Below are positions 21,126 through 32,692 of a stretch of 64,000 bases of DNA, in pieces. Both the position numbers and the translations under genes were made by a program. The stretch is from assembly GCA_016946835.1 (NCBI GenBank), contig JACVTC010000060.1, positions 150,001-214,000 of the forward strand, in the 5' to 3' direction. Under the pieces are notes generated by a model. The model ran no database searches. It was not told where the DNA came from and worked only from the letters and a program-made list of their open reading frames with translations. Each line of letters begins with the position of its first letter. The stretch's first letter is position 1. This stretch comes from Neocallimastix lanati (nom. inval.). Its lineage: Eukaryota > Neocallimastigomycota > Neocallimastigomycetes > Neocallimastigales > Neocallimastigaceae.

Positions 21126-22202
21126 TGGTATGTTACTCACTAAAATAGAATAAATTATTAAATATATAAGAAAATAAATAATTCTTTAGTTATTTTATTA
21201 TAATAGATATAAGGTTTAATTAGTATATAAAAATATAATATTAATAAAAATAATTTTAATTAATAGATAACCAATAAGAATTAAGATAAATTATAGTATA
21301 AAAATAAGTGAAAGATAAAATATTAACAAAGGAGGGAACTTAATAATCTAATATCTTTAAAGAATATAATAGTTAGAATAGGAATTATAAAATATTTATT
21401 CGGGTGAATAAATATTTAGGATATTTTGGTTAATATTATTATTAAAATATAAATTTAAAGATATAATAAAGTTATAATAAAATTAAATGTACTTATTTAA
21501 AGAACAAAATTTATAAATAAAATAAATACTTAAAAGTAACACATTATTATTTATTATTTATTATTAATTTTGTGTTATAATTTTCTTATTTATTTCTTTT
21601 ATTAGAATATATTATTTTATAATTTTACAACTTGCTTTCCCCAAATCATATAAAAGGTACAATATATAAAAATAACGTACCAGTTAATTGATAAAGTATG
21701 GTATATATCTTGTTTCCCATCTTTATCTAATATACTAAATAAAATTATTTATAAGAAAATAATTAAATTCATTCAATAGAAATAAATTTATTTTATAACT
21801 TTTTATGTTATTAATTATTTATTATAAAAACTTATAATACTAATTCTTAAGGTAATTAGTAAACCTCTACTAAACTTATCTAATTTTACAGGCTAATTAG
21901 TAACCTTTAAACATTCTTTTTATTATTATCTAATTTTACTGGACAATTAGTAACATTTTGTTAAATAAATATTTTATATTCCTATTTATATTTGTTATCT
22001 AAATTAAAGTAATCTATATAAACAATAATTTTTACTAAAGTATTTAACATTTCTAAACAATTACATTTACAAGTTATTTTTATAATTTTATTAATATAAA
22101 TTTTTTTTCTATTTAACTATTTAATAATTTTATACTTATAATCTATATAACTTTAATATATTTATTTTAATTTATTATTATTTAAAGTTTCATTCTATAT
22201 CA
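21126..22202 (-). repeat. Solo LTR U, 1,077 bp, next to tRNA-Thr A
   Basis: Plus strand runs TGGTATGTTACTC to TATATCA. On the reverse strand it starts TGATATAGAATGAAA, which matches the starts of Y (TGATACAGAATGAAC) and E3 (TGATAAAGAATGAAG). The plus-strand start is the complement of a Y-type end (CATACCA). It begins 14 bp upstream of tRNA-Thr. I find no clean target duplication. Confidence 0.6.
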
Positions 22203-22206
22203 TAAT

Positions 22207-22992
22207 TAATACAGAATGAACAAATAATACTAATTGTGCTAGAATAATATAAATTATTCTAACCTTATAGATTATTCTATTCTATATAATTGGAACTTTC
22301 CAATATTCTTCAAATATTACTAAATAGAAATCTTAAGTTAATAAATCACTAATTAACTTATAATTCCTTTTTGAATTATCGATCCGATTCCATTATAATG
22401 TATTAAAAATCATTAGCCAAGAATATTGTCCTTGCCCACTTAATATATTAATATTATATTTCTTTTGTATTATGTTATATTGAAAATAATCAAATCTATT
22501 TAATTAGTTATTAAAATTTTCGTTATCAATATAAATTTATTTTTAATTACTAAATTTAACTAAACCACAATAAAATATTCTGTATAATCTCTTTATTTTT
22601 ATTTTATATATATTAGTATTAAACTATCATTAAATAATTAATAATTCAATAATATATAACTACTATTTATAACAATAATATTATTAACTAAAATAATAAT
22701 TCAATTTCAATTTAAATGTTTTATTTATAAAAATAATTAGTAATTAGTTTATTAAAAAAAATAGTTAGGCTTTACAAATTTTAATTTGATAAAAAAATAT
22801 AAATACATGTAATTTTTAGTGAAATAAAATATAATCAATAACTTACTTTTATTAAATAAATAATTATATTATTATTTTTCTTTTATAAATTTAAATAAAT
22901 AAACATTGATTTTAAAACAAAATTATTTTTATTGTAATTTTATTATTTGTGTTAATTATTATTATATTCCTAAAACTATATGAACCATACCA
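22207..22992 (+). repeat. Solo LTR Y, about 786 bp
   Basis: Very close to 57535-58318. Ends AACTATATGAACCATACCA. The expected first bases TG are TA here. Four bases, taat, separate it from LTR U. At the other locus Y' is followed by the same taat. Confidence 0.7.
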
Positions 22993-23046
22993 TTTAATTT
23001 TCGTTACCACTATAAAAATAAGATTTTGGTAGAAAATTTAGGTTAG
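22993..23046 (+). repeat. Repeat H, left part
   Basis: The sequence accactataaaaataag through tttaggttag also precedes W2 (29118-29160) and, in reverse, a related version precedes W1. Its continuation lies right of V1. Confidence 0.55.
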
Positions 23047-23757
23047 TGTTGAAATTATAACTGAATTGAAATCTCAATTTCAGTTATTTACATTTCAATA
23101 ATTAAAAATATTATTTATTTAATTATAAATAATATATATATTTAAATAATTAATAATTAATATAAATTCTTGTTTAGGGTTATCTTAGGCCTAATAATTC
23201 TGAGAATATTAATAAATAAGGTTTTATATTAATAATTAATTTCAATGATACATTTGACGTCACGTGTATTTTATTTATATTATGTTTTTATGTTTTTATA
23301 TATTTTACAACATATCTATATTAAATTCAATTATTCAAATTAATTATATAATTAAATTTATCCTTATATTTTATTATTATTTATATTACTATATTATTAC
23401 TATCTTATAATTAAATATTATTATTATGTGACTTACAAAGTATAAAAGAAAGATGTAAAAATCTCTCCTTTATGTTCTTTGTAAGGTTATTGTAAAATTA
23501 CCTTAATAGTAATATATTATAGATATTTTATTATTAAATAAAATCAATAAATTTAAAATCAAATTAATTTGATAATTCTAATTATCAAAGTTTATTATAA
23601 ATAAATTTTTATTAAACTAAACATTTAAATATTTATTATTATTATTATATATCTATATAGTATATTACTATATAGACATATCGACTTAGTGAATATTTTT
23701 AATAAAACATATTATTTTATTTAAATTTAAACTATAAATTATATCAAAATCTTAACA
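23047..23757 (+). repeat. Solo LTR V1, 711 bp, 5-bp duplication gttag
   Basis: Starts TGTTGAAATTATAAC and ends ATCTTAACA; gttag flanks at 23042-23046 and 23758-23762. The start carries inverted repeats of AACTGAAtTGAAAT type. TATAAAAGAAAG at about 23442 is a likely promoter, followed by TTCTTTGTAAGGTTATT, a motif shared with the W family. V3 (37585-38181) and V4 (ends 63614) are inverted relatives. Confidence 0.75.
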
Positions 23758-24660
23758 GTTAGAAATAATTTATAAATATTATTGGTTATACTAATTAAAA
23801 TGATTTAGATAGATTAGTTAAATTCAAATAATTTTTTTTTTTTTTTTTTTAAAAGTTATGGTTAACTCTTTTATCATAATTAAAATTGATAAATTATATT
23901 AATTAATTGATTCGATTATTACAATAAAAAATCAATTCATCATGATTATTAATAAGAGTTTTATTTTATATTTTAAATAATTATTTTGAGAATTATATGG
24001 TTTGAGAAATTATATTATAAATATTAGTTAATTAAATTTTATTTAGGAAATTTATTTTAACTATTAATAAGTTATATTAACTATTAATTATGAAATTGTA
24101 TTTTTTTTTTTTTTTTATTTTTTTTTTAAGTAAAGTTATTAATTATTGTTATTAATATATATATATATATTTTATTTTACTAACATTTCTTTGATAATTG
24201 CTAAAAGTAATATTTCATATTTTATTCTGAATAACTTTAAATATTTAAAATAATCTTATTGATATGTATTTTAAAAAAAAAAATTTTTTTTATCACAAAA
24301 ATTACTTGAACGTATGTATTTAATATTTAAATAACTTTAAAAAAAAAAAAATTTTTTTATTTATTTTTTTTATAAATTTTTTTTTTATTTTTTTTAGACT
24401 AGGAAGAGAATAAACTTTCATTGCTTTATTTATTAATTATTAAAAAATAATAAATATTAATATATTGTATACATTTTAAGAGTAGAAATTTATTATAAAT
24501 AGATGAAGATTAAAAAAGAATCTATAAAAATATATAATGTATCAAATAAAAAGAAAAAAATAATTAAAAATAATCATTTATAAAAAAAAATAATTAATAT
24601 AATACAATGTCAATAAAGAAGAAAACTTTTAAAAGAAATTATGGTAGCATGATATGAATG
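23758..24660 (+). repeat. Repeat H, right part, and AT-rich continuation
   Basis: The stretch 23758-24100 closely matches 30747-31085 (attggttatactaattaaaa, aattcatcatgattatt and more). The remainder is AT-rich with A/T-run blocks and no gene. Confidence 0.55.
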
Positions 24661-24729
24661 AGAGGTCATTTCTACCAAAAAAAAAAAAATATATATATAT
24701 ATATATATTTAATAAATAAGTAAAAATAA

Positions 24730-26400
24730 AGAAGTTAATACCTGTAAAGAAGAGAGTTCGGTAGCCACACTAAACTCTCCCTTAAATCAAGATAAATAGT
24801 AATCAGGAAATTCAATTTCCCCATAATTTTGTTGTTTGATGAACAATCATTACTATTTGTGTCATACATCATTACTGAATTCTTTTTTTTTTTTTTTTTT
24901 TTTTTTGATATTTTTTTTTTCAAGATTTTTCCTATAAAAAATATGAGATTCCTTTTAGCCCAAGAATTATTTAGGTAGAGTAGGACTAAATTTTAACAAA
25001 GTCATTTTTCAATGATTGCAATTTAGAATTTATTTGCTCGCTTTTTTCTTACGTTTAAGGAATTACTTTGTTTGCAAAAAGAAAAAAACAGAGAAAATAG
25101 GAAGATCTCAAGAGAATAGGAAAGGATGCATTAAGTAACTCAATGTAGAATTTCTTTTTTTTACTATTGTTGTAACTTTTAGAAGATTAAAACATGTTCC
25201 TTAATTGTATTGATATTTCTTTATTGATTTTTTTTCTTTTTATGGAAAAAGAGCCGTGACACTCTAGTCTACCTAGTATTTAATTAATTAAAAAAAAAAA
25301 AGTTGAAGAATAGATTGAATAATACTTCCTCATACTTCTCCTTTTTTTTTGGTTGGAATCTAGTAGAAAGGCATCATAAAAATGTTTTTATTACTACTAA
25401 TATAAGATTTTAAAAATTAATATATATATATATTTTTTAAATATTGAAAATATATATATATATTTTTTAAATATTGAAAATATATATATATATTTTTTAA
25501 AAAAAAAAAAAAGGTAAAAGTGCCTTTATTGTTCGTTAGAAGATTTTTAAAATGGAAAAAAAAATAAAGTGTTCTTTTAACTTTAGATTGTATATTAGAT
25601 ATATAATTAGTTGAAGTGATAAGTCATCGCTAAATGGAATTCCGAGATAAAAAAGAACACAAAAACTTAGGGGAATAGAGTACATTTCCAAGATTGAAAG
25701 TAGGATCTTTTGAAAGAATGAGAATTAACAAAATTTAAAAGGTTTGATTACCATAGTTGCACATTTATTTATTTATTTATTTAAAAAGAAATGACTAAGA
25801 TGTAAATGCAAATTCTTTTTCATTTGGAGTAATTAATACTGTTAAAAAATTATAAAAATTAAGAGAAACCTCAAAAATAAAAAAAAAGATAGACATAATA
25901 GTTATTATTGTTAAGATAACAATTTTAGTAATATATTTTTTTATTATATATATTATAATTATATATTATTTTTTATTTTTTGAACATTAAGAATTATTTT
26001 TAAATAAGGTAATGGAATAATATTTTGAATTCTTTATAATTTTCATATAAAAGCTTAAGAATAAATAAATAAAGATTAAAGTTCGTAATAATTGTGGCTT
26101 TAAAAAAAAAAAAAATTTAACAGTATATCCATAAGTTATTGATTATTCTCTCTATTAAAAAATAGATAAAGTATTAAAATTAAATTAATTACTATTTTGA
26201 CAAAAAATAATATCATTTGCAAATAAACCTCTATCGTATTTTTTTTTTATTATTATTTTTATTCTATTGTTTTTTTTTAAGGCTAACAAAAAAAGAACTT
26301 TTGACGCAAGAAGCAAATATAGGTTTTTTTTTTTTTTTTTTTTTCTTAGACTCTCCCTTGTTAAGTCTTGGTCATATTATCCCAGTCACAACAGACAATT
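24730..26400 (-). pseudogene. Degenerate LINE (copy C), RT region
   Basis: Reverse-strand pieces resemble LINE reverse transcriptase in order: a short QGES-like piece near 26360-26380, then R-G-L-F-A-N-D-I at about 26205-26240, a palm motif whose first Asp appears replaced by Asn, then further left SEFHLAMTYHF-like sequence near 25620-25660 that matches the region between palm and thumb of copy A-like LINEs. Homopolymers and stops break every frame. A triplicated 31-bp AT repeat lies at 25419-25500. Non-functional; limits approximate. Confidence 0.45.
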
Positions 26401-26627
26401 AATATCAGATAAACTATATAGCGGGGTTTTATCAGGATGATCCGCGAATACATTAAGTAATGAGGATTTACAATACGCAGGAATCACCCTGTTTCAGGCA
26501 TGTATACGTACAACTGAGAAGCAACGATCATAGTGTAGACGATGACTTGTTCGATTTTAGGGTTTAGGCTATCAATTGGTAAATTATTGGGTGAATAGAG
26601 TTTAAAAGAAAGAAAAAAAAAAAGATT
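26401..26627. other. GC-richer segment downstream of the tRNA unit, unassigned
   Basis: Markedly higher GC than the surroundings (about 26405-26580). The reverse strand stays open across it, but the frame runs into the tRNA-Gly gene and ends in poly-Phe, so I do not call a gene. It could be the tail of LINE copy C or a host relic. Confidence 0.3.
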
Positions 26628-26698
26628 TGCGTTAACCGGGAATCGAACCCGGGCCATTTGCTTGGAAGGCAAATATTCTACCTCTATACTATTAACGC
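26628..26698 (-). tRNA. tRNA-Gly(TCC)
   Basis: 71 nt on the minus strand. Acceptor GCGTTAA pairs with TTAACGC; anticodon arm TTTGC, CTTCCAA, GCAAA gives TCC; T-arm CCGGG, TTCGATT, CCCGG. A T-run (in RNA sense) begins about 4 nt after the gene and serves as terminator. It is second in a two-gene unit behind tRNA-Cys, 12 nt apart. Confidence 0.96.
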
Positions 26699-26710
26699 TC
26701 ATATACCATA

Positions 26711-26782
26711 AGGGGCGTTCCGGATTTGAACCGAAGACCTATTGATCTGCAGTCAATTGCTCTACCGCTGAGCTAACACCCC
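26711..26782 (-). tRNA. tRNA-Cys(GCA)
   Basis: 72 nt on the minus strand. Acceptor GGGGTGT pairs with ACGCCCC; anticodon loop CTGCAGA gives GCA; discriminator U as usual for Cys. No T-run separates it from tRNA-Gly, so a joint precursor is likely. LTR Z3 ends 16 bp upstream of its 5' end. Confidence 0.96.
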
Positions 26783-26798
26783 TTTCTTGAATTAAATG

Positions 26799-28760
26799 TG
26801 TAATAATTTCTATAAATTATAGAAATTATTATTTATAATTAATATTAACTAAACTATTAAGATTAATTAAAAAATAAAATAAAAATTAAAATAAAAATAA
26901 GAATTTAATACTTATCTTTAAAATTAGAGTTTATTATAAGAAAATATAATAGACCTTAAATGAAAAAAGAAATAAAATAAAATATGTTTTTATTAAAAGA
27001 ACTTTATTAATTTATTTTATTATTAAATATTTTATTATTTTTTTTTGACAAATTTTAAAATAACTATTTTATATTAATTGAAATATTAATGTCTTTTATT
27101 GTTATTATATTTTTCTTAAAATAATAACTCTTGATTTTCTAAAGACGAAAATCAACAGCTATTTATATTTTTACAAAAATAAATGTATTTTTCTAATCTT
27201 AACAATGATTCTTTCCAGAAAAAGATTAGAAGAAAAAACTGGAAAGATTTTTGATCAATAATCTATACTTATTGATCATCGTGTTATTAAATAAAACCAA
27301 TTATAATTAATCGGAAAAACTTTAATAACCGATTTTAATAACTAAAAGAATTAAAAAGAAAAAGGATAAAAAAGAGAAGGATAAAATAATGCAGAAATTT
27401 TATTAAATACATTTTTTCTATGAAATAATACAGAAGTTATATTAAATACATTTTTTCTTATAACAATTAATACATTAATTGGTATAATTGTTTTTAAATG
27501 AAATAAATTTTTTTAAAGAATAATAATTATGAAATAATTATTAATTAATAAGAAATAGAAATAAATTATAAAAATTTATATCAATTTCTTACAAAATGAT
27601 ACGGGATGTCACTAAATACCTTGTATTTCCTATTAAATACTCTTAATAATAATAAAATAAAATTATTATTAAATATTCTTATTAAAATCTTTTATTAATA
27701 TCAAATATAATAAAAATTATTATTAAATATTCTTATAAATTTCTTTTATTAATATTAAATATAATAAAAATTATTATTAAATATTCTTATAAATTTCCTT
27801 TATTAATATTAAATATAATAAAAATTATTATTAAATATTCTTATAAAATCTTTTATTAATATCAAATATAATAAAAATTATTATTAAATATTCTTATTAA
27901 TATCTTTTATAATAAAAATTATTATTAAATATTCTTATAAAATTCTTTTATTAATATTAAATATAATAAAAATTATTATTAAATATTCTTATTAAAATCT
28001 TTTATTAATATCAAATCTAATAAAAATTATTAAATATTCTAATAAAAATCTTTTATTAATATTAAATATAATAAAAATTATTATTAAATATTCTTATTAA
28101 AATCTTTTATAATAAAAATTATTATTAAATATTCTTATAAAATTCTTTTATTAATATCAAATCTAATAAAAATTATTATTAAATATTCTTATTAAAATCT
28201 TTTATTAATATCAAATATAATAAAAATTATTATTAAATATATTCTTATTAAAATCTTTTATAATAAAAATTATTATTAAATATTCTTATAAAATTATTTT
28301 ATTAATATTAAATATAATAAAAATTATTATTAAATATTCTTATTAAAATCTTTTATTAATATCAAATCTAATAAAAATAATTATTAAATATTTTATTAAT
28401 ATTAAATATAATAAAAATTATTACTAAATATTCTTATTAAAAATTATATAATATTTAAATCATTACTAATTCTTATTTTTATATTAAGAATAATAAAAAC
28501 CTATTTCAATAAATATTTGATGTAAAATACAGAATTATAAGTTTCTGTATAATATTTTCTAAAACCTTTGAAATAAACTAAAAATAAAACAAAAATTAAA
28601 AATAAATTAAATCTTTATTAAAATAAAAATGAACTAAAATACAGAAGAATTCCAATAATAAAAATGATCTAAAATACAGAAAATATCAATTCTGTATAAT
28701 TCTCTCTCTGAATAACAATATCAAGAAGAAGCTACCGCCCGGAATGCCCTTCGTGATACA
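26799..28760 (-). repeat. LTR-like repeat Z3 with internal minisatellite
   Basis: Reverse strand starts TGTATCACGAAGG at 28760 and ends AAATTATTACA at 26799, 16 bp from tRNA-Cys. It carries the Z structural module: hairpin 27253-27277 (GATCAATAA with TTATTGATC) and interleaved helices at 27193-27200, 27211-27218, 27222-27229 and 27239-27246. The TATA-like TATAAATAG and the R-region hairpin lie near 27125-27170. The left end includes a perfect 29-bp palindrome of AATAATTTCTATAA type. Limits on the right are inferred from TG only. Duplications not found. Confidence 0.5.
27640..28440. repeat. Minisatellite, ~55-bp unit, about 12 copies
   Basis: Imperfect copies of a unit built from AATAAAAATTATTATTAAAT, ATTCTTAT and TCTTTTATTAATATCAAAT, with shortened units interspersed. 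Lies in the U3-like part of Z3. Confidence 0.85.
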
Positions 28761-29160
28761 AGCTCCAAATTAATTTTTTATATTTTAATTTAATAAATGT
28801 TATTTTTTTTAAAAAAATAATTTAAAATAATAGTTAAAAATTAAAATAAAATAGTTATAATAGTTTTTTTTTATAAAGAATATATTAATAATAAATAAAA
28901 TGTATTAAAATAAAAGTATAAAAAGAAGAATAAATTTCTTTCTTTTTAATACTGGGAACAAATAATTTTAATTTTAAATTTAAATAAAGAATATTTTAAA
29001 TTTTAATTTTTTTTCTTGTTTCCAAACTTATTTTTATAGTTATGTGTTAATATTTATTTTTTTTTTGTTTTGAATATCTTAGTGTTTCAACCCCAGCCCG
29101 TATCATAAAAGAAACTATACCACTATAAAAATAAAATTAAAGTAGAAAAATTTAGGTTAG
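28761..29160. other. AT-rich spacer ending in repeat H left part
   Basis: No gene. The last 43 bases (accactataaaaataaaatt through tttaggttag) match the sequence before V1. Confidence 0.5.
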
Positions 29161-30746
29161 TGTCACGAATACTAGTGGATTTGAAATTAAAATTCACTAT
29201 TAGATCAATTGAAATTCAATTTAGTTATTGACAAAAATTATTTTAATTCGATTTTAATTATAAAAATAAAGGGAGAGTTGCATTTCCCCAAATTGCATTT
29301 CGCCAGATTGCATTTCGACAAGTGGCGTAGTATTAAAATGTTGCATTTCCCCAAGTTGCTATTCGCCAGGTTGCATTTCGACAAGTAGAGTATTGATATA
29401 AATAAATGAATAAATAAATAAATATTAATTCAAAATATTTTTTTAAAATTATTTTTATGCGATATTAATAATATTTAATTTTATTTATTGATTTATTTAT
29501 TTATTTAATAATTCTCAATTTGGCGAAATGCAACTTGGCGAAATGCAATTTGGCGAAATGCCACATTTTTTTAATACGCCACATGCTTTCAAAAAAATTG
29601 GCGAAACGCAACCTGGCGAAATGCAATTTGGCGAAATGCCCCACACCCAAAAATAAATATTAGAAACATTAAAGAATTAGAAACCAAAGGGTTTGGACTT
29701 GTTTATTAAAGATAATTTAATTTAATTTAACCCTTAAGAATTTGATAAAAATAACATGAAGAAAAACAATGATAACTCAACAAATAATGGAAATATTATA
29801 TTGTGATTTCCCTCTAAAATTATATCCATTGGAAAGCTACGTTCTAGAACTACAACATACGTTAAAATCAACCTTATTGGACAACAAGATAACAAGATAT
29901 TGGACTTTAAAGATATTTAAATATAAAAATATAATTTAATTATTTAATTAAGACCCTAAATTATTAATTAAGAAATTTATAATTAGATAAATCTCTTAAC
30001 TTGGAAATTATATTATTAATTTGTATTATTAATTAAAAATACAGAATTAGTTATTAGTAATAGTTTTATCATATTTTAAATAAGTTTATAAGTTTTATAT
30101 ATTTTATTATTATATATTTTTATTCAATTATTTTCTAAAAGATTCTAAGGAATTCTTTATCATTCTAAAGATTCCGAAAGAGAATTTTTAATTAGTTTTA
30201 ATATTTTATTTTATTTTATTTTATATTTGATTATTAAATTAGTTTTATTATTAAATTGTTTTATGAATAAGTTATATAATTATTTTATTAAAAGATTCTT
30301 ATCAATATTATTTTATTATTATATTTTATATAGTTTATATACATGTATGAATATATTAAGATTAGAATGTATTATTTAATTATATTGTTAATTATTATTT
30401 TAGTTTAGTATAAAAAGGATTTGAAATTCCATATTTTGAATTCTTTGTAAGATTATTAATATACTTTAAACTATTAACATAAAGTTAATAAATTAATTAT
30501 AACAATAAATAATTTTTTATATTAATCTTAGTTAAAATTTATTATTAAAATATATATTAAATAAAGTTCTAATAAAACATAAATCTTAAATATTGAAATC
30601 TTAATTATAAAAATCTGTGTGTGTTATTTATTATTTAAATTTAATTAAATTGTAATAATTAATAAAAACATCTTGACCTGACCAATTTAACCCAAACTAG
30701 GAAAGATTTAGCAAGAATCTTACCTACTACCTCAAAAACTTTTACA
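29161..30746 (+). repeat. Solo LTR W2 carrying a MITE; 4-bp duplication ttag
   Basis: Starts TGTCACGAATACTAG, ends AAAAACTTTTACA; ttag flanks at 29157-29160 and 30747-30750. TATA candidate TATAAAAAGG near 30409, followed by TTCTTTGTAAGATTATT. Without the MITE it is about 1.2 kb, the same as W3. Confidence 0.75.
29271..29648. mobile_element. MITE copy 1 (378 bp) with 9-bp duplication, inside W2
   Basis: Terminal inverted repeats of about 47 bp: the left side starts GGGAGAGTTGCATTTCCCC, the right side ends GGCGAAATGCCCCACACCC, and both contain repeated ATTGCATTTCGCCA-type words. Flanked by aaaaataaa at 29262-29270 and 29649-29657. It is much GC-richer at its ends than the host LTR. No coding capacity. 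The 9-bp duplication and long inverted repeats fit Mutator-like elements; this class call is inference. Confidence 0.85.
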
Positions 30747-31440
30747 TTAGAAATAATATTATAATATTATTGGTTATACTAATTAAAATAATTTATATAA
30801 ATAGTTATTCAAATAATTATTTTTAAAATTTATAGTTGTTAATTCTTTTATCATAATTAAAATAGATAACTTATATTATTAATGATTCTATTATTATGAT
30901 AATAAATTAATTCATCATGATTATTAATAGGTCTTATTTTATATTTTAAATATTATTTTAAGCGTTATATAGTTTTAGGAATTATATTATAAATATTGAT
31001 AATTATATTTTATTTAGGAAATATATTTTAAATATTAATAAGTTATATATTATTTAATTATGAAATTGTATTTTTAAGTAAAGTTATTAGGAAATTAATA
31101 GTTTAAGAGATATATTTAATAAAAATATGATATTAATTAATTATTTAATTATATAAAATTAAGAGAATGTAATCATAAATATTTTAATAAGTCACAATAA
31201 AATAATTAAAAAAATAAAGAATAAAATATTATTATAAAACATTATTATTATATATTATTTTCTTATAACTTATTAGAATATATTATCATGTCACAATTCC
31301 TTAGAGAAACGATCAAATAAATAAATAAATAACACGATATGGAATATTTTAAATGTTCTGTATCATAGAATTATAAGAATCAATAATTATTTTTAAACAA
31401 ATTAATTATATTTTCTTAGTTAAAGTTATAATTAATATAA
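30747..31440 (+). repeat. Repeat H, right part (second copy)
   Basis: Matches 23758-24100 over several hundred bases directly right of W2, so W2 and V1 interrupt the same repeat at the same place. The last part, from about 31365, also resembles 58319-58375. Confidence 0.6.
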
Positions 31441-32027
31441 TTTTTATTTAAATTATATTACTTTCATAGACTTAATTATAATTAATGATCGATATAGATA
31501 GAATATCTATCAAAAAAAAAAAAAAAAACTTATCTAGTTTTTTTTTCTATCTCTAATCTTTTCCTAGATAAGAGATTTGTTTAAGATTAGAAAATACATT
31601 TTTTATATTTAACCTTTTTTTTTTTTTAAAAAAAAAGTATAAATAAGGCTCTTGAGTTTTCTTTGAGAAATCAAGAGTTCTTATTATAACAGATATAATA
31701 AATATAACAAATATAATAAATAATAATAATAATAAATAATAATAATAACAATAATAAAATAAAAACTTTTAATAATTTTAATATTTAATAAAAAAAATAA
31801 ATAAGTTTTTTTATGAAATAACTTTTTTTCATAAAAGCTAAAGCAACTCTCCTTTTCAAAATTTGGTGAAACTTTTTTATTATATTGGCTATAATAAACT
31901 CAAAATATTAGATCTGAATCCTAGGTTTAAATATGATTCTTTTCCTACCTTTAATATTAGCAGGTAGAGCTAATATTAATGATTAATAATTTTAATTAGG
32001 TCTAAAATTTATAATTAAATTATTACA
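31441..32027 (+). repeat. LTR-like repeat Z31 (partial)
   Basis: Contains the Z module: hairpin 31487-31511, interleaved helices (TTATCTAG ... CTAATCTT ... CTAGATAA ... AAGATTAG, about 31531-31590), TATAAATAAGG near 31637 and the R hairpin near 31648-31676. Ends AATTATTACA at 32027. The left end is not determined. Confidence 0.6.
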
Positions 32028-32276
32028 AAGATTTTGATATGAAACATCATGTTAAAGAAGAGAACAATATTTAAAAAAAAATTACAAAATATAAAATCAT
32101 TACACTATTATATAATGAAATCAATAGTTGAATTGAAAAATAAAAAAAAATATTGAATCCAAATTGAAGATCTTAAAAAATGATATTACTGAAGTATGGT
32201 TTAAATTCTTTAATTAATTTTAACTAATATAAATATCAATTTTGTAATTATCTGGTTATAGAGCAATGATCAAAGG

Positions 32277-32309
<33 letters not shown>

Positions 32310-32400
32310 AAAAGGATTATTTGAATTCTGTCGCAATTATTAATAATAATATAAATTATTAATATTTTTAAAGATTTTTTTTTTTTATAGTATTTTTTTC

Positions 32401-32431
<31 letters not shown>

Positions 32432-32450
32432 TCTTTGTCATTAAATATTA

Positions 32451-32451
<1 letters not shown>
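32028..32451. other. AT-rich spacer with a 33-bp A-tract; no gene
   Basis: Contains an A-tract at 32277-32307 and an (AT)n run at 32410-32431. Nothing else recognisable. Confidence 0.45.
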
Positions 32452-32501
<50 letters not shown>

Positions 32502-32608
32502 ATTAATATTAATATTATTATTAATATTAATATTATTATTATTATTAATATTAATATTAATATTATTATTATTATTAATATTAATATTATTATTATTATT
32601 AATATTAA

Positions 32609-32654
<46 letters not shown>

Positions 32655-32692
32655 ATTATTATTATTATTATTATAATTATTATTATTTATTG
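32452..32692. repeat. (ATT)n / (AATATT)n microsatellite
   Basis: Trinucleotide repeat with blocks of AATATT. The 87-codon poly-Asn/Ile frame on the minus strand is a by-product of this repeat. Confidence 0.9.

Noticed and set aside
26484-26702. 72-codon minus-strand frame
   Set aside because: Overlaps the entire tRNA-Gly gene and ends in a poly-Phe run; no homology recognised.
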